Shown: positions 8,596-17,983 of the stretch, one piece after another
How positions within the stretch are numbered: position 1 is the stretch's first letter
How the letters are laid out: the number at the start of each line of letters is the position of its first letter
DNA from: Telluria beijingensis
GTDB taxonomy: Bacteria > Pseudomonadota > Gammaproteobacteria > Burkholderiales > Burkholderiaceae_D
Assembly (NCBI RefSeq): GCF_030770395.1
Contig: NZ_CP132480.1
Coordinates: forward strand, 226,153 to 290,152
Direction of reading: 5' to 3'
DNA: 64,000 nt
The notes under the pieces: model-generated
Database searches by the model: none
Told to the model about the DNA's origin: nothing
Seen by the model: only the letters and a program-made list of their open reading frames with translations
Position numbers and translations under genes: made by a program

Positions 8596-10632
8596 ATGAG
8601 CCGCCAGCGCTCGATCCGCAAGAAGCTGGTGGCGGTGGTGATGACGACAACGTTCGTCGCGCTGCTGGTCTCGATCGCCATCGTGATCGCCTATGACCTG
8701 CGCAGCTACCACCGCGCCCTGGTGAACGACCTGTCGACCCAGGCCGAACTGGTCGGCCACATGACGTCCGCCGCCCTGAGCTTCGACGACCCGCGCCTGG
8801 CCAACGAAAACCTGGCGCTGCTGCGCACCAGCCCCCGGGTGCGCGCCGCCGCCATCTACGACGCCAAGGGCGCGCTGTTCGCCTCCTATGCCGCCGCCGG
8901 CCAGCCGCGCCAGATCGCGCAGCGCCTCGACGCCGCCAGTCCGGCGGGCGACGACGACAACGACCTGGTGGTGCGCCAGCCGATCGTCGAGAATGGCGAG
9001 ACGGTGGGCACCGTCGTGCTGCGCGCCGAGAACCGCCTGCTGGCGCGTTCCCTCGACTATCTCGCGATCGCCGCCGGCGTCACCCTGCTGGCGATGGCGA
9101 TCGCCTATCTCCTGATGTGGCGCCTGGGGCGCGTGATCACGGCGCCGATCGTGGCGGTCACCGAGATCGCGCGCGAGGTGGTCGCCACCCGCGACTATTC
9201 GCGCCGCGCGCCGCGCGTCGGCGACGACGAGGCGGCCGAGCTGGCCGACTCCTTCAATGCCATGCTGACCGAGATCGAGGGCCGCACCCGCGCGCTGGAA
9301 GATTCGCACAGCACCACGCTGCGCGAAGCCCAGCAGCGTTCGCGCGCCCAGCAGGAAGTGATGCGCCTGAACGAACAGCTGGAACAACGGGTCGACGAGC
9401 GCACCTTGCAGCTGGCGCTGGCCAATGCCGAACTGGCCAATGCCAACGAGGAGGCGCGCAGCGCCAACCAGGCCAAGTCGGCCTTCCTGTCGTCGATGAG
9501 CCACGAGCTGCGCACGCCGCTCAATGCGATCCTGGGCTTCGCCCAGATCCTGACCTCCGACACGCTGCCCTCGACCCTGGAACAGAAGAAGGAATTCGCG
9601 AACCACATCCTCAAGTCGGGGCGCCACCTGCTTACCCTGATCAACGAGATCCTCGACCTGGCCAAGGTCGAATCGGGCACCATCACGCTGTCGATGGAGC
9701 CGGTGGGGCTGAACGACATCCTGCACGAGGTGCGCACCATGATCGAGCCGATCGCCGCCACCCGCAAGGTGCGGGTGCTGTTCCCGGACGGGAACGGGGC
9801 GGTGGTGATGGCCGACCGTACTCGCCTCAAGCAGGTGCTGCTCAACCTGCTGTCGAACGCCGTCAAGTACAACCGCGAAGAAGGCGCGGTGGTCGTCACC
9901 TGCGAGCATCCGACCCCGGACCGCCTGCGGCTGTCGGTGCAGGATACAGGTCACGGCCTGAACCCGGACCAGGTGGCGAGCCTGTTCCAGCCCTTCAACC
10001 GCCTGGGCCAGGAAGCCGGCGCCCAGGAAGGCACCGGCATCGGCCTGGTGGTGACCAAGCGCCTGGTGGAACTGATGGGCGGCGAGATCGGCGTCACCAG
10101 CAGCCCGGGCGTGGGCAGCGTGTTCTGGATCGAGCTGGCCAGCACCGCGCCGCTGGCGTCGGCGCTGCCCGAGCGCGGCCCCGAAGACGCAAGCGCGCCG
10201 CCGGCCCTGCCCGACGAGGGCGAGCCGCACCTGGTGCTGTACATCGAGGACAACCCGGCCAACCTGCGCCTGGTCGAAGAGATCGTGGCCTTCCGCCAGG
10301 ACTTGCGGCTGCTGGCGGCGCCCGACGGCCACCTGGGCCTGGAGCTGGCCAAGGCGCACCGCCCGGAAGCCATCCTGCTCGACCTGAACCTGCCCGGCAT
10401 GAGCGGCTTCGAGGTGCTGCGCCAGCTGCGCGCCGACCCCGAGACGACCTGGATCCCGGTGATCGCGCTGACCGCCAACGCCATGCCGCGCGATATCGAG
10501 CGCGGGATGGCGGCCGGCTTCCACCGCTACCTGACCAAGCCGATCGACATCGACAAATTCACTGAAGCGATCAACAGTACGCTGGCCCAGCGGCCCGGGA
10601 CGGGCGGGGCGGCGGGAAGGAAGGCTGAATGA
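8596..10632 (+). CDS. Hybrid sensor histidine kinase (CHASE8-HAMP-HisKA-HATPase-REC)
   Basis: This 678-residue membrane kinase has TM1 at about residues 11-32, a periplasmic region of about 110 residues resembling CHASE8, TM2 at about 154-176, HAMP, a coiled coil, then HisKA with SHELRTPLN (H303). The ATPase boxes NLLSNAVKY, DTGHGL and GTGIGLVVTK follow. A receiver domain ends the protein with phospho-acceptor D596 (LLLDLNLPG). The ATG follows GTGGAGGATGC. Its stop overlaps the start of the next gene by four bases, so it is translated together with a REC-GGDEF-EAL protein and probably feeds phosphate into it. The signal is unknown. About 215 bases upstream hold no other gene. Confidence 0.92.
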   Translation: MSRQRSIRKKLVAVVMTTTFVALLVSIAIVIAYDLRSYHRALVNDLSTQAELVGHMTSAALSFDDPRLANENLALLRTSPRVRAAAIYDAKGALFASYAAAGQPRQIAQRLDAASPAGDDDNDLVVRQPIVENGETVGTVVLRAENRLLARSLDYLAIAAGVTLLAMAIAYLLMWRLGRVITAPIVAVTEIAREVVATRDYSRRAPRVGDDEAAELADSFNAMLTEIEGRTRALEDSHSTTLREAQQRSRAQQEVMRLNEQLEQRVDERTLQLALANAELANANEEARSANQAKSAFLSSMSHELRTPLNAILGFAQILTSDTLPSTLEQKKEFANHILKSGRHLLTLINEILDLAKVESGTITLSMEPVGLNDILHEVRTMIEPIAATRKVRVLFPDGNGAVVMADRTRLKQVLLNLLSNAVKYNREEGAVVVTCEHPTPDRLRLSVQDTGHGLNPDQVASLFQPFNRLGQEAGAQEGTGIGLVVTKRLVELMGGEIGVTSSPGVGSVFWIELASTAPLASALPERGPEDASAPPALPDEGEPHLVLYIEDNPANLRLVEEIVAFRQDLRLLAAPDGHLGLELAKAHRPEAILLDLNLPGMSGFEVLRQLRADPETTWIPVIALTANAMPRDIERGMAAGFHRYLTKPIDIDKFTEAINSTLAQRPGTGGAAGRKAE

Positions 10633-13235
10633 TTTCCCTGTCCGACATCCGGCGCGCGCGCATCCTCGTCGTCGACGACGAGCCGGTGAACGTGCAACTG
10701 CTCGAATACCTCCTCAAGACCACCGGCTACGAGAACGTCAGCTCCACCCACGATCCGCGCCAGGTGGTGGCGCTGCACCTCAAGCACCGCTTCGACCTGA
10801 TCATCCTCGACCTGCACATGCCGGGCATGGACGGCTTCGACGTGATGGAGGCGCTCAAGCCGCTGGAGCGCGATTCGTGGCTGCCGGTGCTGGTGGTGAC
10901 CGCCGAACCGGATAAAAAGCTGGCGGCGCTCGAGGCGGGCGCGCGCGACTTCATCGGCAAGCCGTTCGACACGGTCGAGGTGATGACCCGTATCCGCAAC
11001 CTGCTCGAGGTGCGCCTGCTGCACCGCGAGTCGCTCGACTACGGCAGCGAGCTGGAACGCCAGGTGCGCGAACGCACCGCCGAACTGGCGCGCTTTCGCG
11101 GCGCGATGGACGCCACGCCGGACGCCCTGTTCCTGATCGACACCGCCAGCATGGCGATGGTCGACGTCTCGGAAGGCGCCTGCCGCATGCTGGGTTTCTC
11201 GCGCGACGCGCTGCTGCGCATCGACCCGGTGGCGCTGGGCCTGGCCACCCGCACCCAGCTCGAGCGCCTGCTGGGCGGCGGCGCCGCGCACGGCGATGGC
11301 GAATCGGAGGCCGATATCGTCGAGACCGAGCTGCTGCGCGCCGGCGGCGAAGGTTCGGTGGCGGTCGAGATCAGCTGGAAGCTGCAGGAGCAGGACGGAC
11401 CGCGCACTGCCCAGCGCATGCTGATCGCGGTGGCGCGCGACATCAGCGAGCGACTGCAGGCCCAGGAAAACCTGCGCCACGCGGCCAGCTACGACGCCCT
11501 GACCGGCCTGCCGAACCGCACCCTGTTCTTCGAGAACCTGCAGGACACCATCGAACTGGCCCAGGACAAGAACTGGCGGGTGGCCGTGCTGTGCATCACG
11601 CTCGACCGCTTCAAGGTGATCAACGACACCCTCGGCACGCGCGGCGGCGACGAGCTGCTGCGCCAGTTCAGCACGCGCCTGGTGCGCTGCGCGAAGGTGC
11701 GCGACTCGGTCGGGCGCCTGGGCGGCGACGAGTTCGCGCTGATCCTCTCCATGCCGCGCGAGCAGCAGGACGCGGTGAACATGGCCAACGACGTGCGCGA
11801 CGCCCTGCGCGCGCCGTTCGACCTGCACGGCCAGCAGGCGGCGCTGACGGCCAGCATCGGCATCGCGATGTACCCGGACGACACCGTCGATCCAGGCGCC
11901 TTGGTCAAGTATGCCGACACCGCCATGGTGCGCGCCAAGGAGGCCGGACGCGACGGCTACCGCTTCTTCACCGCCGGCATGAACGTGCAGGTGCTGGCGC
12001 GCCTGGACCTCGAGCTGGCGCTGCGTGGGGCGCTGGAAGATTCCCAGTTCGTGCTGCACTACCAGCCCAAGATGGAACTGAACACCGGCCGTATCGCCGG
12101 CACCGAGGCGCTGCTGCGCTGGCACCGTCCCGGCTACGGCCTGGTGTATCCGGCCGAATTCGTGCCGGTGATGGAAGAGACGGGGCTGGTGGTGCGGGTC
12201 GGCGACTGGATCATCGACGAGGCCTGCCGCCAGATCGCGGCCTGGAACGCGGACGGGGTGCGCGACGTGCGGGTGGCGGTGAACGTGTCGAGCCGCCAGT
12301 TCGTCGAGGGCGACCTCGAGGGCGTGATCAAGGACGCGCTGGCGCGCCACGGCATCGAGCCCGGGCTGCTCGAGCTGGAGCTGACCGAGAGCGCGCTGAT
12401 GCAGAACGCCGAGCACACCACCGAGGTGCTCACGCGCCTGAAGGCGCTCGGGATCCGGATCGCGATCGACGATTTCGGCACCGGCTACTCAAGCCTGGCC
12501 TACCTCAAGCGCTTCCCGATCGACAAGCTCAAGATCGACATCGCGTTTGTCCGCGACATCGTCAACAACCCGGACGACGCCGCGATCGCGCTGGCCATCA
12601 TCAGCATGGCGCACAGCCTGCACATGCAGGTGATCGCCGAGGGCGTCGAGACGCGCGCCCAGATGGCCTACCTGCGGCGCCACCGCTGCGACCAGATCCA
12701 GGGATTTTATTTTTCGCGCGCGCTGCCGGCCGACCAGCTGGCCGAGATGGTCGTGTCCAACCGCGCCAAGCCCGAAGAAAAGCAGGCGGCCGACGACAAG
12801 GTCCAGACCCTGCTGGTGGTCGACGACGATCCGAACGTGTTGAGCGCGCTGCACCGATTGTTCCGGCGCGACGGCTACCGCGTGCTGACGGCGTCGTCGC
12901 CGGCCGAGGGCTTCGAATTGCTGGCGCTGTACCGGGTGCACGTGATCCTGTGCGACCAGCGCATGCCGGTGATGAGCGGGACCGAATTCCTCAGCAAGGT
13001 CAAGGAGATGTATCCCGAGACCATCCGCATCATCCTGTCGGGGTATACCGGGGTGGATTCGGTGCTCGACTCGATCAACCGCGGGGCGATCTACCGCTTC
13101 TATACCAAGCCGTGGGATGACCAGCAGCTGCGCGACAATATCCGCCTCGCGTTCCGGCATTACTGGATGACGTACGGGCCATATGACGACCGCAAGGCGC
13201 CGCGCGAGGAAGACCAGCAGGGCGAGGCGGCCTAG
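10629..13235 (+). CDS. Response regulator REC-PAS-GGDEF-EAL-REC (c-di-GMP turnover)
   Basis: This 868-residue cytoplasmic protein has an N-terminal receiver (D61 in LIILDLHMPG), a coiled linker, a PAS domain (about 150-265), a GGDEF domain with an intact GGDEF at residues 365-369, an EAL domain starting with EALLRW (493-495), and a second receiver (D776 in VILCDQRMPV). GGDEF makes and EAL degrades c-di-GMP. Residues before GGDEF read KVRD, so the inhibitory RxxD site is not kept. The last receiver resembles those of RpfG/HD-GYP proteins (RIILSGYT, YTKPWDD). It overlaps the hybrid kinase gene by ATGA. Which activity dominates cannot be told from the sequence. Confidence 0.92.
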   Translation: MISLSDIRRARILVVDDEPVNVQLLEYLLKTTGYENVSSTHDPRQVVALHLKHRFDLIILDLHMPGMDGFDVMEALKPLERDSWLPVLVVTAEPDKKLAALEAGARDFIGKPFDTVEVMTRIRNLLEVRLLHRESLDYGSELERQVRERTAELARFRGAMDATPDALFLIDTASMAMVDVSEGACRMLGFSRDALLRIDPVALGLATRTQLERLLGGGAAHGDGESEADIVETELLRAGGEGSVAVEISWKLQEQDGPRTAQRMLIAVARDISERLQAQENLRHAASYDALTGLPNRTLFFENLQDTIELAQDKNWRVAVLCITLDRFKVINDTLGTRGGDELLRQFSTRLVRCAKVRDSVGRLGGDEFALILSMPREQQDAVNMANDVRDALRAPFDLHGQQAALTASIGIAMYPDDTVDPGALVKYADTAMVRAKEAGRDGYRFFTAGMNVQVLARLDLELALRGALEDSQFVLHYQPKMELNTGRIAGTEALLRWHRPGYGLVYPAEFVPVMEETGLVVRVGDWIIDEACRQIAAWNADGVRDVRVAVNVSSRQFVEGDLEGVIKDALARHGIEPGLLELELTESALMQNAEHTTEVLTRLKALGIRIAIDDFGTGYSSLAYLKRFPIDKLKIDIAFVRDIVNNPDDAAIALAIISMAHSLHMQVIAEGVETRAQMAYLRRHRCDQIQGFYFSRALPADQLAEMVVSNRAKPEEKQAADDKVQTLLVVDDDPNVLSALHRLFRRDGYRVLTASSPAEGFELLALYRVHVILCDQRMPVMSGTEFLSKVKEMYPETIRIILSGYTGVDSVLDSINRGAIYRFYTKPWDDQQLRDNIRLAFRHYWMTYGPYDDRKAPREEDQQGEAA

Positions 13236-13346
13236 GCTCGACGGCCTGCTCTTGCCCGTTCGGAGACTTGCTCCGGTAATGACAAGCACCTACACTGCCG
13301 GTTGGTCAGCGCGGCTCAACGCCTGGTTAACGTCTGGATCATCGTC

Positions 13347-14684
13347 ATGGAACTCGATCAGTCCACGCTGGCAGCGGTGGTGGGCATCAAATCATTCGTT
13401 GGAAGCGTCATCTTCTACCTGCTCCACGTCGCGGCCCCGCGCATTGCCGGCATCCGGCTATGGGCTGCCGCTGCCTTCCTGGTCGGCCTGGCCACGCTTC
13501 TCGATGCACTGGATGTCATTACCAATCCACACCTGTTCGCGCTTCTCTTCAATATTCCCCTGGTGAGCGGGCAGGTTCTTTTCCTGTTCGGTACGGCGCA
13601 GTTCGTCGGTCGTCCGTTCCCGCGGCATGCCTTGCCCCTGCTGCTGTCATCGATTGCCGTCCTGACGCTGGCGTTGACGCTTCTGTCGGCCGACAGCATT
13701 CCAAGAGTGCTGGTGCTGACACCGATCTATATCGGCGCGAATGCCTGGATGGCCTGGCTGTTATGGCGGCATGGCAGATCGCATGCGCGCATTGCCTACG
13801 GTATCGCAGCCGCCATCATGATCGTGCAGGCAGCGGCGGCGACGATGCAGGCGCTGTTCGCCATCGACGCCGCTGGAATGGCGCCCTCGGCGACACCATG
13901 GATGTTCTCGTCCATCGTCATCTGGGTCAACGCGACGCTGACGTTCGTTGTCGGGAGCTGGATACTGTTCTTGCTCATCATGCTCCACTTGCTGGATGAA
14001 TTAAGAGCGGTGGCTGAACGCGAGGAGCGCGAACGCATTGCGCGCGACCTGCACGACACCGTGCTGCAGACGTTCCAGGGTTTCGTGATGAAGGCGACCG
14101 CGATGCTGCCCGAGTCCGAGTCCGCGCTGGGGAACTCCCTGAGCCGTTGCCTGCGCGACGCCGTCACCGCGATCCAGGAGGGGCGCGACACGATTGCAAA
14201 CTTGCGCGCTGGCCCAGGCGGTGTTCCCCTCTTGCACGAATACCTGCGGAGCGCCGGTGAACAGATGGCCATGCCTGGCCAGGAATTCATGCTGCGTTGC
14301 GAAGGGCAGGCACGGGCGCTCCAGCCGAGCGTGCAGCAGCAATTATGTGCCATTGGACGGGAAGCGCTATGCAACGCTTTTCGTCATGCCAATGCAAGGC
14401 AGCATGAGGTGGTCGTCGAATACGGCGCAAGCGCGCTCGTGCTGACCATCCGCGACGATGGCCGGGGCATCGACGCCGGCGATCGCGAAAAACACGGTCA
14501 CTGGGGCCTGCGTGGCATCGAGGAACGCGCCCGGCTGATCCAGGCCGATGCCACCCTGTGTTCCGCACCCGGCGCCGGTACCGGATGGCGTATCGAGATC
14601 GAGGCGGCCCTGGCCTATGCGGATGGCGCAGACCGCTCGCGCGGCCCTGCGACTACCTGGCGAGCGTCACCGGGCAGAACCTGA
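13347..14684 (+). CDS. NarX-type sensor histidine kinase (HisKA_3)
   Basis: This 445-residue kinase has about six or seven membrane segments (residues 10-220) with no obvious extracytoplasmic domain. The dimerization/phosphorylation segment is RERIARDLHDTVLQTFQGF with H236. The ATPase part shows EALCNAFRHANA, DDGRGID and GLRGIEERARL, so it looks active. ATG at 13347 is chosen; a TTG 15 codons upstream is possible, and neither has a strong ribosome site. No NarL-type regulator is adjacent, so it is an orphan here. The 3' end overlaps the convergent membrane-protein gene by 32 bases. Confidence 0.87.
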   Translation: MELDQSTLAAVVGIKSFVGSVIFYLLHVAAPRIAGIRLWAAAAFLVGLATLLDALDVITNPHLFALLFNIPLVSGQVLFLFGTAQFVGRPFPRHALPLLLSSIAVLTLALTLLSADSIPRVLVLTPIYIGANAWMAWLLWRHGRSHARIAYGIAAAIMIVQAAAATMQALFAIDAAGMAPSATPWMFSSIVIWVNATLTFVVGSWILFLLIMLHLLDELRAVAEREERERIARDLHDTVLQTFQGFVMKATAMLPESESALGNSLSRCLRDAVTAIQEGRDTIANLRAGPGGVPLLHEYLRSAGEQMAMPGQEFMLRCEGQARALQPSVQQQLCAIGREALCNAFRHANARQHEVVVEYGASALVLTIRDDGRGIDAGDREKHGHWGLRGIEERARLIQADATLCSAPGAGTGWRIEIEAALAYADGADRSRGPATTWRASPGRT

Positions 14685-16515
14685 ACGGGTATGGCGCCGT
14701 GCCGGCTCTCGCCATATGGGTCTGGCAAGCGCCGTCGTCGACCGCCAGGCCGTAGTGCGCCAGCCTTTCCTTGGTGGCCTGCATCCGGGCGCGATCCTGT
14801 TCCGGCAGGTCGGCAACGTAGCGCTGCTGCAGCTCCAGCGTGCAGGCGCGTCCCGGTTCGTCCACCAGGCGCACGTCGACATGGAAGCGTCCGCGTTGCG
14901 TCAGGCGCTCCAGGCGCGCGCAACCGGCCGCGTCGTCGGTCAGGCCGAGCGCATCGACCAGCGCGCGCTTGCGTTGCAGGCTGTTTTCCTTCTCGCTGCG
15001 GGCGGCCGCCAGCATCACGTAGTGAGGGCCAGGCCGCTCGGCGACGGCGGCCTGGACGCGTTCGAGCCAGGCCGGCGACTCGGGGAAGCCGCCGGCCAGC
15101 GCGATCACGCGCACCTCGTGCGGGAAGAAGGTGGCCAGCCAGCCCATCGGGGGATCGCCATGGGCGGTGAACACGACCGTGTCGGCCGGCCGGGCGAGCG
15201 GCGGCACGCTGGCGCTGAAGTTCGGCGAAGCCCAGCCGGCGTGGCCCCAGGAGACGAAGGGAAACACGGCCAGCGTGGCGGCGGCCAGCAGCCAGCCGCC
15301 GATGCGCGCGGCGCGGGTGGCCGGGAAAATGCGCCCGGCCAGGATCCACACGATCAGCGGCGCCAGCAGCTCGAGCGGCACCAGGTAGCGGTAGATGCCG
15401 AATACCTTCATCCACAGCAGGTAGGCGACCAGGCCGAAGAACAGCAGGCCGCAGGTGCGCGTCGGCAGCGGGGAAGCGACGCCGACGGCGCCAGCCCTGG
15501 CCGCCAGGCGGCGGCGCAGCCAGTCGGCGACAAAGACCAGCGCCACCGCATACAGCAGCGGCACCACGGTGATCTTGAGCGGGATTTCCGACACGCGCGA
15601 GACCTGGACCATGAACACGAAGGGCCAGAACAGCGCTTCGAGCACATTGTGCGGCATGTGGAAATGGTCGATCACGCCCAGTTGCTGGGCCAATGGACTC
15701 TTGAAGACATTGTTAAATTGCGGGAACAACGGATTGCCGAAGCGCTCCCACATCTCGAGCCACCAGTAGCCGGCGCTGGCAAGCATGCCGGCCAGTACGC
15801 CGCAGCCCTGCACGAAGGCGAAACCGATGCGCACGGGCCAGGCGACCGGTACCAGCAGCAGCGCCAGGCACAGCGCCACCGCGTACGGGGCGTTGGTCAG
15901 CTTCAGTCCGACCCCCAGGCCCATGAACAGGCCGGATGCCAGCAGCATCACGGCCGCGCGGCCCGACAGCCTGTGCAAGCCGTCCCAGCCGCGCAGGACC
16001 ACGTGGAGTGCGCCGAGCACCAGCAATGCGGTCAGGTTGTCGCCCATGGTATTGCCGACTTGCGACAGGAAGCCGGCGCCGCACACGCCGGCGCCGGCCA
16101 GCAGCAGCGGCAAGCGTGCGCCGTCGGCGCGGTCCCCGATCACGAGGCGGGCGATGGCCAGCAGCAGGACAAAGTTCAGGCCGTGCACCCAGCCCATCAG
16201 GAAACCGACCAGCGGGCCAGGCAGGTTCGTGCTCAGCAGGTAGTAGGGAACGTCGATCAGCGGATTGAAGTAGCTCTGGAACTGGGCCGGCGCCATGTCG
16301 AGGTCGAGCCTGCCGTTGAGCAGGGCATAGGCGTTATACCAGTGGTAGTTACGCAAATCCCAGTTCTCGTCCTGGCCAAGGTAGACCGATACCAGGCCGA
16401 ACAGGATCGGCACGATCCAGGCCGCGGCGGCAGGCGCACCTGGCCGCGCCAGCGCCGCGGTACGGCGCTGGAACCAGGCTTCTATTCTGCTGATTACGTG
16501 ATGTGGAAAACGCAT
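14653..16515 (-). CDS. Polytopic membrane protein, probable GT-C-type glycosyltransferase
   Basis: The product is 620 residues with roughly ten to twelve membrane segments and a C-terminal soluble part. After the first segment comes GQDENWDLRNYHWYNAYALL, an acidic extracytoplasmic loop like those holding the catalytic acid in GT-C enzymes that use polyprenyl-phosphate sugars. I do not recognise a named family with certainty. ATG at 16515 is chosen because the frame upstream is Arg/His-rich shadow; a weak GAGA precedes it. The gene lies 50 bases downstream of a polyprenyl-phosphate-type family 2 glycosyltransferase on the same strand. This supports a joint role in decorating a lipid or cell-surface glycan. 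Confidence 0.78.
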   Translation of the reverse strand: MRFPHHVISRIEAWFQRRTAALARPGAPAAAAWIVPILFGLVSVYLGQDENWDLRNYHWYNAYALLNGRLDLDMAPAQFQSYFNPLIDVPYYLLSTNLPGPLVGFLMGWVHGLNFVLLLAIARLVIGDRADGARLPLLLAGAGVCGAGFLSQVGNTMGDNLTALLVLGALHVVLRGWDGLHRLSGRAAVMLLASGLFMGLGVGLKLTNAPYAVALCLALLLVPVAWPVRIGFAFVQGCGVLAGMLASAGYWWLEMWERFGNPLFPQFNNVFKSPLAQQLGVIDHFHMPHNVLEALFWPFVFMVQVSRVSEIPLKITVVPLLYAVALVFVADWLRRRLAARAGAVGVASPLPTRTCGLLFFGLVAYLLWMKVFGIYRYLVPLELLAPLIVWILAGRIFPATRAARIGGWLLAAATLAVFPFVSWGHAGWASPNFSASVPPLARPADTVVFTAHGDPPMGWLATFFPHEVRVIALAGGFPESPAWLERVQAAVAERPGPHYVMLAAARSEKENSLQRKRALVDALGLTDDAAGCARLERLTQRGRFHVDVRLVDEPGRACTLELQQRYVADLPEQDRARMQATKERLAHYGLAVDDGACQTHMARAGTAPYPFRFCPVTLAR

Positions 16516-16565
16516 GCGAATCTCATGGAGAGGTGGGGCGCGGTGGCCGGCGCCAGCGGCTGGAA

Positions 16566-17552
16566 TCAATCGTCCCGGCCGGGATGGAAGGCGGCGACGC
16601 CAAGATAGCGAAAGCGCTTTTGCTCGATGCGCGACTTGGTGACGGCGTCGAGGATGATGCCGCAGGTGAGGAAAATGACACCGAGTAGCATCAGTGCGGT
16701 GCACAGCAATGCGGTGGGCAAGCGCGGCACCAGGCCGGTTTCCGCGAAGGTGACGAAGATCGGGATCGCCATCTGCACCGACACCAGTGCGCAAAGGAAG
16801 AAGGCGATCGAATAGAAACCGAGCGGCTTCTCGGATTTGAACAGGCGCAGGATCGTCAGCAGGATGCGCAAGCCATCGCGGTAGGTATTGAGCTTGCTGA
16901 CCGATCCGGCGGGGCGCGCGCCGTAGACGGTTTCGACTTCGGCCACCGGCATGCGCAGTTCGAGCGCGTGGACGGTGAGCTCGGTCTCGATCTCGAAGCC
17001 GGTGGAATGCGCGGCGAACGATTTGACGTAGCGGCGCGAGAACACGCGGTAACCGGACAGGATGTCGGTAAAGGTGCGGCCGAAGATCAGCGACAGGAAG
17101 CCGGTCAGCATGCTGTTGCCGAAGCGGTGGCCGAAACGGTAGGCGGACTGCTCGGTGCTGACCCGGCTGCCGACCACCATGTCGAGGCCCTCGTCCAGGA
17201 GTTTCTCGACCAGCCGGGGCGCCGCCATGGTGTCATAGGTGCCATCGCCATCGACCATGATGTAGGCATCGGCCTCGATGTCCGCGAACATCCGCCGCAC
17301 CACGCTGCCCTTGCCCTGCATCGTGACCCGGCGCACGGTGGCGCCGGCGCCGCGTGCGATCTCGACGGTATTGTCAGTGGAATTGTTATCGAAGACATAT
17401 ACCTGTGCCTCAGGGAGGCAGCGGTTGAAGTCCTTGACCAACTGGGCGATGGTGAGCGCTTCGTTATAGCAGGGGATGACGACGGCGACGTGCGGCGCCT
17501 TGCGCAGGATCGCTGTGCCGGTCGCGCGCGGCAGGCTGGCTGAGGAGTTCAT
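16566..17552 (-). CDS. Glycosyltransferase family 2 with C-terminal membrane segments
   Basis: The product is 328 residues. The GT2 nucleotide-sugar domain shows VVIPCYNEALTIAQL, VFDNNSTDNT and the metal-binding acidic motif MVDGDGTYD. It resembles dolichyl/polyprenyl-phosphate sugar synthases of the DPM1/ArnC class. Two membrane segments follow near residues 250-315 (SIAFFLCALVSVQMAIPIF and ALLCTALMLLGVIFLTCGII). The likely role is to load a sugar onto a polyprenyl carrier for the adjacent membrane protein. Start is set at MNSSASL; an in-frame ATG 11 codons upstream (17585) is the alternative. About 400 AT-rich bases lie upstream. Confidence 0.88.
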   Translation of the reverse strand: MNSSASLPRATGTAILRKAPHVAVVIPCYNEALTIAQLVKDFNRCLPEAQVYVFDNNSTDNTVEIARGAGATVRRVTMQGKGSVVRRMFADIEADAYIMVDGDGTYDTMAAPRLVEKLLDEGLDMVVGSRVSTEQSAYRFGHRFGNSMLTGFLSLIFGRTFTDILSGYRVFSRRYVKSFAAHSTGFEIETELTVHALELRMPVAEVETVYGARPAGSVSKLNTYRDGLRILLTILRLFKSEKPLGFYSIAFFLCALVSVQMAIPIFVTFAETGLVPRLPTALLCTALMLLGVIFLTCGIILDAVTKSRIEQKRFRYLGVAAFHPGRDD

Positions 17553-17585
17553 CAAACATGGCTCGGCAATTGCTAAGCCGGTCAT

Positions 17586-17983
17586 TATATCTTTCTTAAT
17601 AACACGTTAACACATCGTCGGCATCAAATTTTGAGACGCTGTCACGGTCCGGCGCCGCACAGAGTCGCACGGCTGCGCGCGGCATCGTGGTCTGGCCCAT
17701 GGGTCGGCAGCATCAGGAGTTTTGTGATCTCATTTGCTTGCACTGTAGCCAGAGTCATTGGTTGTTGCTGTAATTTAACTTTCACAAGCTGAGGGATGCC
17801 CATCGAGCGTTGTGACGGCCATGAAGAGATTGGCTATGCTGCTAATCTTGTAATTTCCCCCAAGTTAGTGATTAATTTATATTATCTGTGCAGCTAATAT
17901 GGAGAATATGATCCGACGTATTGGACAGTTTCTTCATGAAGCCTACCTGCCAGTTGGTAGGTAGGCTCGTCACGCCGCGTGCG
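17586..17983. other. AT-rich intergenic region without a recognisable gene
   Basis: These 398 bases separate the family 2 glycosyltransferase gene from the end of thiL. The stretch from about 17740 to 17935 is much richer in A and T than the flanking genes. I see no ORF with a ribosome site and no tRNA. A hairpin lies at its right end (listed separately). Promoters for the glycosyltransferase gene must lie here. Confidence 0.6.
17940..17967 (-). terminator. Hairpin downstream of thiL, possible terminator
   Basis: AGCCTACCT (17940-17948) and AGGTAGGCT (17959-17967) form a perfect 9-bp stem with a 10-base loop, 16 bases past the thiL stop. The following minus-strand bases are not a clean T-run, so termination is only suggested. 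Confidence 0.45.
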
